Shown here: positions 5,919 to 11,140 of the stretch, in pieces
How the letters are laid out: each line of letters starts with the position of its first letter
How positions within the stretch are numbered: the first letter of the stretch is position 1
Translations under genes and position numbers: made by a program
NCBI GenBank assembly: GCA_900759565.1
Contig: CAAEVV010000061.1
Location: 1 to 11,140, forward strand
Origin: an uncultured Collinsella sp.
Lineage (GTDB): Bacteria; Actinomycetota; Coriobacteriia; Coriobacteriales; Coriobacteriaceae
Reading direction: 5' to 3'
DNA length: 11,140 bases
The notes under the pieces: model-generated
The model's database searches: none
What the model was told of the DNA's origin: nothing
Seen by the model: the letters and a program-made list of their open reading frames with translations, nothing else

Positions 5919-7250
5919 CTACAGAGCCTCGAGCGCGTTGGCGATGCGCTTCATGGCGGCATCGGCGGATGCTTGGTCGGGCGCCTCGGCCAGCACGCGG
6001 ATAACCGACTCGGTTCCGCTCTTGCGCACGAGCACGCGGCCCTCGCATGCCAGCGCAGCCTCGGCCTCGGCGATGGCGTTCTGCACGCCCATATTCTCGA
6101 GCGCGGCGTCCTTGTCCGCCACGTGCACGGCCACCTGCGCCTGCGGCAGCAGCTTGCACGGAGCCGTGAGCTGCGAGAGCGTCTCACGCTCGGCACGAAT
6201 CACTTCCATCACGCGCAGCGAGGTCATAATGCCGTCGCCCGTGCGCTCGATATCGCCAAAGATCGTATGGCCCGTCTGCTCGCCGCCCAGGCTGTAGCCG
6301 CCCTCGCGCATCTTGGCATACACGTGACGGTCGCCCACGCCGCTGGTCACGGCGCTCAGACCGGCAAGCTCCAACGACTTGATCAGGCCAAAGTTGCTGG
6401 CAATCGTCGGCACCACGGTACCGCCCGAAAGGCGACCGTGTTTGTTCAGATACACGCCGCACACGTACAGGATCTGGTCGCCGTCTACCACGCGACCGCG
6501 CTCATCCACGGCCAGGCAGCGGTCGGCATCGCCATCGTAGGCAAAACCCACGTCCAGGCCCTGCTCCACCACATGGCGCTGCAGGCGCTCCATATGCGTG
6601 GAGCCGCAATCGACGTTGATGTTAAAACCATCGGGCGCGGCATTGATCACGCGCACGTCGGCACCGAGCGCGTCAAACACCGGCTTGGCCACCGAGGAAG
6701 CCGAGCCGTTGGCGCAGTCGATACCGATCTTGACGCCCTGCAGCGAAAAGTTCGCACTTGCAATGAGCGAAGCAATGTAGCGGTTGCGGCCCTGCATGTA
6801 GTCCACCGTGGCACCGATGTGGTTGCCCGTGGCCAGCGGAACTTCGCTCTTGCCATCGATGTAGTCCTCGATGAGCTCCAGCACGTCCTCGTCCATCTTA
6901 AAGCCGTCGCTGTTGACGAGCTTAATGCCGTTATCGCAAAACGGGTTGTGGCTCGCGCTGATCATGATGCCGCAATCGAAGCATCCTTCCACAGTCTGAT
7001 GCGCTACGCCCGGCGTGGGGATCACGTGCAGCATATAGGCGTCCGCACCGCTCGCGACCAGGCCGCTCACCAGCGCCGCCTCGAACATATAACTCGAGCG
7101 ACGCGTGTCCTTGCCCACGATCACGCGTGCCTTGCGCTCGCGGTTGGCGCCGTAATACCAGCCCACAAAACGGCCAATCTTATAAGCGTGCTCTACCGTC
7201 AGCCCAACGTTGGCCTCACCGCGAAAGCCGTCGGTGCCAAAGTACTTCAT
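5919..7250 (-). CDS. glmM: Phosphoglucosamine mutase
   Basis: Cytoplasmic enzyme converting glucosamine-6-phosphate to glucosamine-1-phosphate, the step feeding UDP-GlcNAc for peptidoglycan and other envelope polymers. It has 443 residues, normal for GlmM, and opens MKYFGTDGFRG. The active serine is S100 in ISASHNP (97-103). The Mg-binding loop is DGDADR at 239-244 (D239, D241, D243). The sugar-specificity loop is GGEQTGH at 322-328, and the GEQ(S/T)GH form favours GlmM over phosphomannomutases. The C-terminal phosphate loop is RKSGTES (409-415), with Ser where Pro is common. It is the second gene of a unit, starting 12 bases after the DUF4012 stop. Its AGGA (7264-7261) overlaps that TAG stop, so translation of the two is probably coupled or at least co-transcribed. 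Confidence 0.97.
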   Translation of the reverse strand: MKYFGTDGFRGEANVGLTVEHAYKIGRFVGWYYGANRERKARVIVGKDTRRSSYMFEAALVSGLVASGADAYMLHVIPTPGVAHQTVEGCFDCGIMISASHNPFCDNGIKLVNSDGFKMDEDVLELIEDYIDGKSEVPLATGNHIGATVDYMQGRNRYIASLIASANFSLQGVKIGIDCANGSASSVAKPVFDALGADVRVINAAPDGFNINVDCGSTHMERLQRHVVEQGLDVGFAYDGDADRCLAVDERGRVVDGDQILYVCGVYLNKHGRLSGGTVVPTIASNFGLIKSLELAGLSAVTSGVGDRHVYAKMREGGYSLGGEQTGHTIFGDIERTGDGIMTSLRVMEVIRAERETLSQLTAPCKLLPQAQVAVHVADKDAALENMGVQNAIAEAEAALACEGRVLVRKSGTESVIRVLAEAPDQASADAAMKRIANALEAL

Positions 7251-7262
7251 ATCTTACTTATC

Positions 7263-9584
7263 CTATTCGAACGTTTGAGCGGTTGGCGTGGTACGAACCT
7301 TAAGCTCTTTGTGCCCAGAGTCCTTCGAAGTCGTGACCGTGTACTCGACCTTTATGTCTTGTCCAAGAAGCATGTGGACACCGCCCCATGCAACCTTCAA
7401 GCCATCGTGCGTCGCTTCGTTCATCTCGATAGAACCGGAGCCCGAAGTCTTAATATCCGAAATGCTGCCTCCCGCAGGAGCATAGAGATAAAGCCTCAGC
7501 ACCTCATCATCAATATCCTGGCTAATGCCGTTATGGCCCTGGAAATAACCAGGCATCTCGGCCTTCTCCTGGGGGGTCATCGTGTTCTTGAGCGAGGTGG
7601 TCACTCGATACGTCGTCGAGCCATCGGCATTTTCAACCGAAGAATCGATGGTGACTCGCTTATCGAGGAACCAATCCATCTTTGAATAGCTGTAGTTGTT
7701 CACATAGACGCCCAAAATCGGAGCCTCCGACGTATCGGTTTGGAGAGCGCCCGATATTCCAAGAGCCTTCGCGGCCTTTTCCTCGTCATCATTTCTCGAA
7801 TACATGAGGATGCGACCCTCGGAAGCGCCCTTTTCGATGGCGGCAGCAATCTTAGTAATATCGCTGGAGCCCAGTTCGTCCACGATCTTGTTAAAAGCTG
7901 ATCCGGCAACCGCCGCAAAAATGGCGTCCTGTTCCTCTACCGGGTAATTCCAATAAATATCGTGCAGCAGCACCTTTGCGGCGTTGCTTCCATCAACGAC
8001 GGTGCCGTCAGGAAGCTGTGTGCCGCCTACAACGCCGAGCATATACTGCAAAAATACCGGATCGACTGCAAATACGCCGTCGATGTCATCTCCGACAATG
8101 GCCTTCTGCATATCGCTGGCAAGCTGAGCCGCACGCGGATAATCAGGCGTCATCGTAACGTCGCCCATCGTGTATCCGAGCGTGTTGAATCCGGTCAGGC
8201 CCCATCCGGTCGTGAACAAGTTTGCCTCTTCATCGGTGATGGGAAGCGGGCTCAAAGGCTCTTTCATCATGTCGACTTTGACAAAATCGCCCAGTTCGAG
8301 CTTACCGTCAGTCACCGACATCACGCCGCGAGAACCGGGGAAACCGCCGCAGGCGCGGATCTCGACATTGCTCATCGCGAGCACAAGGTAATGACGCGTC
8401 TGGCCGTTGGCGCCGAGCATCTGGGGAAGGACGGGGGCGACCTTCTCCGCCGCGTCAACCGCACCGTTGAGGGTGGCAAAGCCGTCCTTGGCCTTATCGA
8501 CCAGCTCGGTCACCTGGGAAATATGAGTATCGCCAATGCCCTGGACCTTCTCGTTGGCGCTCTTGAACACCTTCGAGCTGCTGGAAAGCGAATCGGCGAC
8601 CGTCTGCAGCGCGGACACGTTAATCATGCCGTCCTGGAACAGCTTGCCGGGCGTAGCCTGCGAGAGGTTGTCGGCCATGGGAACCAGCGCATTGCTCGAG
8701 ACATCGGACAGGGCGTCAATCATGGTGCGGGCCGCATTGATATCGCTGCCATACACCGGGATAAACGAAGCCGCCGCCCACAGCGGGCTCGAGGTCTCCG
8801 CCTTCATGCTGTTACAGAGCTCATCGATCTTCTTCGCGTCGTCAGGCAGCGTCGAAAAATCGCCCGACGTGACCTTATCCTTAAGGCCACCGACGATCTC
8901 GACAGCCTCCTTCGCTTCGCTCTTTACGGTCTTTGCCGAGTTAAGCAGCATAAAGCCGCTTGCGCCAAGCACAACGAGAAGCACCGCGACTACAGCGGCA
9001 ATAATGGCGCCAGTGTGACGCTTTTTGCGCTCGCCCTTGCGATGGCGATGACGGACCAGACCGTCAGAGGTCGAACTCGACGAAGCATCGCTACCGTAGT
9101 TCAAGCCAAAATCGTAATACTCTTCCTTGGAACCCGAGCCCGCAAACTCGGCACCGCTATCATCCAGGCGGGCGAACGTGCCAGTCTCGGAGGCGCCGGT
9201 GTAGATCGTGCCAAGGTTACCCGTAAGCCCCGCGCCACCAGCAGAGGGAGTATTGTTGGCGGCCTTGCCGGCATTAACGTTGCCGGCAGCATTCGCGGCG
9301 TTGGCAGCACCTGCGTTGTTCGCAGGCACCGAAGGAGCCCCGCTCGGCTGCGACGCGGAGGTTGCACCGCCCGCAAAGACATTCCCTCTTGCACGGCCGG
9401 TCTTTTTTGCCTTTTGAGACTGCTCGTACAGAGCGGTAAACATCGCCGTCTCGCCCGGGGACACGCGCTTACCGGAACCGCCCTGTCCAGCGCCGCCCGG
9501 CGTGCCGGCCTTACCAGCCCCGTTCGGACGCGGCGGAACTGCAGGGCGGCCGCTATCGCTGCCCTTAAAGTGATTACCAGCCAT
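7263..9584 (-). CDS. Membrane-anchored DUF4012 protein with disordered N-terminus
   Basis: Function unknown; 773 residues. Residues 1-175 are low complexity (Gly, Ala, Asn, Ser, Pro) and probably disordered, with AANAA-like runs near 91-111. A basic block RHRHRKGERKKRH (178-190) precedes a single transmembrane helix at about 192-214. By the positive-inside rule the N-terminus is cytoplasmic and the remaining 560 residues are outside. The outer part holds a helical region (about 215-390), then DUF4012 hallmarks: HYLVLAMSNVEIRACGGFPGS (398-418), DGVFAVDPVFLQYML (502-516) and LLHDIYWNYP (539-548). A beta-rich end follows. The start chosen is MAGNHF, because GAGGA at 9596-9592 lies seven bases before it; an ATG nine codons upstream lacks such a site. 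glmM follows after 12 bases, which suggests a cell-envelope role. DUF4012 genes are common in actinobacteria, and no activity is firmly established to my knowledge. Confidence 0.9.
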   Translation of the reverse strand: MAGNHFKGSDSGRPAVPPRPNGAGKAGTPGGAGQGGSGKRVSPGETAMFTALYEQSQKAKKTGRARGNVFAGGATSASQPSGAPSVPANNAGAANAANAAGNVNAGKAANNTPSAGGAGLTGNLGTIYTGASETGTFARLDDSGAEFAGSGSKEEYYDFGLNYGSDASSSSTSDGLVRHRHRKGERKKRHTGAIIAAVVAVLLVVLGASGFMLLNSAKTVKSEAKEAVEIVGGLKDKVTSGDFSTLPDDAKKIDELCNSMKAETSSPLWAAASFIPVYGSDINAARTMIDALSDVSSNALVPMADNLSQATPGKLFQDGMINVSALQTVADSLSSSSKVFKSANEKVQGIGDTHISQVTELVDKAKDGFATLNGAVDAAEKVAPVLPQMLGANGQTRHYLVLAMSNVEIRACGGFPGSRGVMSVTDGKLELGDFVKVDMMKEPLSPLPITDEEANLFTTGWGLTGFNTLGYTMGDVTMTPDYPRAAQLASDMQKAIVGDDIDGVFAVDPVFLQYMLGVVGGTQLPDGTVVDGSNAAKVLLHDIYWNYPVEEQDAIFAAVAGSAFNKIVDELGSSDITKIAAAIEKGASEGRILMYSRNDDEEKAAKALGISGALQTDTSEAPILGVYVNNYSYSKMDWFLDKRVTIDSSVENADGSTTYRVTTSLKNTMTPQEKAEMPGYFQGHNGISQDIDDEVLRLYLYAPAGGSISDIKTSGSGSIEMNEATHDGLKVAWGGVHMLLGQDIKVEYTVTTSKDSGHKELKVRTTPTAQTFE

Positions 9585-9733
9585 AAAGAAATCCTCGCAA
9601 TTGAGTCGCAATGAAAAAGTCCATAACGTTGCTAGTTTATGTCATTTTGAGCATCGACAGCTAAACTCCAGACACGGACATCAATTGGCGAAAATGCGGC
9701 ACAACACCTTTTCTGTCTTGGCGGCGGCGCTAG

Positions 9734-10756
9734 CTACACCGTAAGGAACATCATCACGATGATCATGACAAAGCCGATAAGGTCGGTCGGCAAAAACACC
9801 GTCCCCAGCATAACGGCGCTGGTGATGGTCGCCGAAACCGGCTCCACAGTTCCGATGAGGCTCGCGCGCACCGAGCCGATGTCCTTAACGCCCTGCATAT
9901 AAAGCATGTAAGCAAAAAACGAGCCGATAACCACGAACACCGCGAGCGCCTCGATGCCGGCAGCGTCGAGCGCCGGCATATGCGCCCAGGGCTGCACGAA
10001 GACGCACGAGACCACGCCCGCCGTGAGCATTGCCGAGCCCGTGACGATGGGGCTACCGTATTCGGGCAGGATCTTGGCGGGAATCACCGCCATACACGCG
10101 GCGCTGACCGCACACATAAGACCTGCTGCCAGGCCAAGCGGCGAGATATTCAGGCTGGTGGGGTCGCCGCCGGTAGCGATTAAAAAGGTTCCACCCAGAG
10201 CCAGGCCAATGCCGATGACTTCGCGAGTACGCGGCATGCGGCGATCGGTCACGCAGGCGTAGCCCATGATGATAACGAGCTGCAGGCACTGGAGCACCGT
10301 CGCGGTTCCGGCGTTCGTCAGGCGCACGGCCGAAAGATAGCAAAACTGGTTGAACAGCAGGCCAAAGGCGGTAAAGAGCAGCAGCTGCTTGCGATCGGGG
10401 GGTGTGGTCCAGAGCTTAATCAGGCGCTCGCGGTCGCGCGTAACAACCACGGCCATAAAGAGTAGACCGGCGAGAATCTGACGCACGCTCATAAGCCACA
10501 AGGTGTCGACGTGGTAGGTATCGAACAGAAAGCTCGCGCTGGTGCCCGAGAAGCCCCAAAACGAACCGCCCACCAGCGTAGCCAAGACGCCCGTGATCAT
10601 CTTGCGCGACGACGCATCGTTAAGGCGCTCGCGCCAGGCGCGACGGGTGTTGCGGCTGAGCTCGTCGGTGCCCTCGGGCACATCAATGTTCGATATATCG
10701 GTCATCGGCACCGAAGCCCCTGTGCCTTCGACCTGCTCGACACACTCTTTGCTCAT
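9734..10756 (-). CDS. EamA/DMT-family transporter, ten predicted membrane helices
   Basis: Inner-membrane permease of the drug/metabolite transporter superfamily (340 residues); substrate not predictable. After a hydrophilic N-terminal tail of about 50 residues, two EamA repeats follow. Helices lie near 53-78, 85-106, 122-144, 150-170 and 178-196 (repeat 1), and 205-230, 235-256, 266-290, 297-318 and 324-340 (repeat 2). The second repeat carries the common EPV motif (E305-P306-V307) in its ninth helix. The last helix ends at the stop with no tail. The frame is open upstream to 10963, but GGGAG at 10765-10761, four bases before this ATG, and the weak coding character upstream decide the start. 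It appears monocistronic. No clear terminator follows before the DUF4012 gene, so some read-through is possible. Alternative members of the family (amino acid, nucleoside or metabolite exporters) cannot be separated by eye. Confidence 0.9.
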   Translation of the reverse strand: MSKECVEQVEGTGASVPMTDISNIDVPEGTDELSRNTRRAWRERLNDASSRKMITGVLATLVGGSFWGFSGTSASFLFDTYHVDTLWLMSVRQILAGLLFMAVVVTRDRERLIKLWTTPPDRKQLLLFTAFGLLFNQFCYLSAVRLTNAGTATVLQCLQLVIIMGYACVTDRRMPRTREVIGIGLALGGTFLIATGGDPTSLNISPLGLAAGLMCAVSAACMAVIPAKILPEYGSPIVTGSAMLTAGVVSCVFVQPWAHMPALDAAGIEALAVFVVIGSFFAYMLYMQGVKDIGSVRASLIGTVEPVSATITSAVMLGTVFLPTDLIGFVMIIVMMFLTV

Positions 10757-10971
10757 TCCACTCCCCCGAAACAGTCTGGAAGCAATTCGGCTTACCTTAC
10801 CACGGCGAAGGCACCAGCTGGAAGCTTGTCCGCTTATCGGTAGGACAATTCCGCAGGTGTCTTTCCATAGCTCGATACCGCAATGGCCTTGCATTATGCG
10901 ACAGCCAAATCGCGGCAGCAGGCTCTTTTGAAATGGATATGACGAAGCCCCCGAATTCCACAATGTAAGCG

Positions 10972-11016
10972 ATTTTTAAAAATGTTCTTGCCACCGAGTT
11001 CAGGCTCCGTTATATT
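10972..11016 (+). promoter_or_regulatory. Sigma-70-type promoter with UP-like A/T element for tRNA-Val
   Basis: The -35 is TTGCCA (10988-10993, 5/6 match), the spacer is exactly 17, and the -10 is TATATT (11011-11016, 5/6 match). Just upstream is the palindromic A/T block ATTTTTAAAAAT (10972-10983), placed where an alpha-CTD UP element would be. The bases after the -10 are GC-rich, as in stringently controlled stable-RNA promoters. The expected start near 11023 gives a leader of about 22 bases, including a small hairpin TGCGC/GCGCA (11023-11036). Confidence 0.8.
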
Positions 11017-11045
11017 ATCCCTTGCGCGCTTGCGCACCCTTGATC

Positions 11046-11120
11046 GGGCGTTTAGCTCAGGGGGAGAGCGCTTCCCTGACACGGAAGAGGTCAGAAGTTC
11101 AAATCTTCTAACGCCCACCA
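11046..11120 (+). tRNA. tRNA-Val (anticodon GAC)
   Basis: A complete cloverleaf of 75 bases. The acceptor GGGCGTT (11046-11052) pairs with AACGCCC (11110-11116). The D arm is GCTC/GAGC. The anticodon stem CTTCC/GGAAG encloses loop CTGACAC, giving anticodon GAC for valine codons GUC/GUU. The T stem AGAAG/CTTCT holds the canonical TTCAAAT loop. Discriminator A and the CCA end are encoded (11117-11120). Confidence 0.97.
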
Positions 11121-11140
11121 AATGTTCGCAGCTCAGAGGC

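Noticed and set aside
5973..7685. Long plus-strand open frame (570 codons) opposite glmM and the DUF4012 end
   Set aside because: It runs across two real genes on the other strand and its residues (many His, Ala, Val, Leu) are typical of antisense translation of high-GC genes.
7962..9614. Long plus-strand open frame (550 codons) opposite the DUF4012 gene
   Set aside because: Antisense shadow: the minus strand has the membrane helix, DUF4012 motifs and a ribosome-binding site, while this frame has none.
9585..9733. Gap between the transporter stop and the DUF4012 start searched for a promoter and a terminator
   Set aside because: Only an isolated CATAAACT-like -10 was found on the minus strand, without a matching -35, and no convincing hairpin plus T run.
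10893..10898. CATAAT -10 candidate on the minus strand for the transporter
   Set aside because: A 5/6 hexamer but no acceptable -35 at 16-18 bases and a long leader; too weak to list.
10757..10963. Upstream in-frame extension of the EamA protein by 69 codons
   Set aside because: The composition is not membrane-protein-like, there is no ribosome-binding site at 10963, and a good one precedes 10756.
10797..10994. Small minus-strand open frame (65 codons) between the transporter and the tRNA promoter
   Set aside because: It needs a GTG start without a ribosome-binding site and overlaps the tRNA promoter; no recognisable motif.
1..11140. Search for an unusual system such as a defence island, toxin-antitoxin pair, retron, prophage, CRISPR or selfish cassette
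   Set aside because: All long coding regions are assigned to housekeeping or envelope and transport families, with no integrase, nuclease, reverse transcriptase or direct-repeat array. The only unexplained items are the palindromic non-coding elements and the DUF4012 gene.

Overview
The window reads as chromosomal DNA of a high-GC Gram-positive bacterium. The best guess is a member of the Coriobacteriia (Collinsella-like). This rests on the GC- and C/G-ending codon style, a full-length T-box leader in front of pheS, the encoded tRNA CCA end, and general family resemblance of the proteins. The genus was not tested by any search. The content is mostly housekeeping. I see no phage, transposase, CRISPR array or defence cassette.

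Layout, left to right. (1) Bases 1-4055 hold a minus-strand pheS-pheT operon. Reading in transcript order, it has a weak extended -10 near 4066, then a T-box leader with a UUC (Phe) specifier, a GGTGGTACCGCGG antiterminator core and an intrinsic terminator (4055 to 3770). A second, separate stem-loop follows (3754-3703), then pheS (3684-2608), a 184-nt spacer, and pheT (2423 to the window edge, lacking only its last few residues). Most of the spacer is one long imperfect palindrome (2505-2602). Together these genes make the alpha2beta2 phenylalanyl-tRNA synthetase, and the T-box should open the operon when tRNA-Phe is uncharged. (2) A plus-strand, divergently transcribed M32-family metallocarboxypeptidase gene (4188-5771) carries an unusual Lys/Ala-rich N-terminal tail. 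It ends in a strong hairpin (5794-5831) that probably serves as a terminator on both strands. (3) A second REP-like palindrome (5850-5903) lies just behind glmM. (4) A minus-strand two-gene unit encodes a 773-residue membrane-anchored DUF4012 protein (9584-7263) followed 12 nt later by glmM, phosphoglucosamine mutase (7250-5919). (5) A minus-strand EamA/DMT-family ten-helix transporter (10756-9734) stands alone. (6) At the right end, a plus-strand tRNA-Val(GAC) gene (11046-11120) has a good promoter and an A/T-rich UP-like element.

The pheST region serves translation. The glmM unit serves cell-envelope precursor synthesis: GlmM makes glucosamine-1-phosphate for UDP-GlcNAc. The co-transcribed DUF4012 protein, whose bulk is predicted outside the membrane, is the least understood gene here, and its pairing with glmM suggests envelope work. 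The least explained DNA is the set of structured non-coding elements: the palindrome between pheS and pheT, the extra hairpin between the T-box terminator and pheS, and the palindrome behind glmM. Every stretch longer than 300 bases is accounted for by a gene or by the T-box leader. The 289 bases between the transporter start and the tRNA hold only the tRNA promoter region and a weak inverted repeat.
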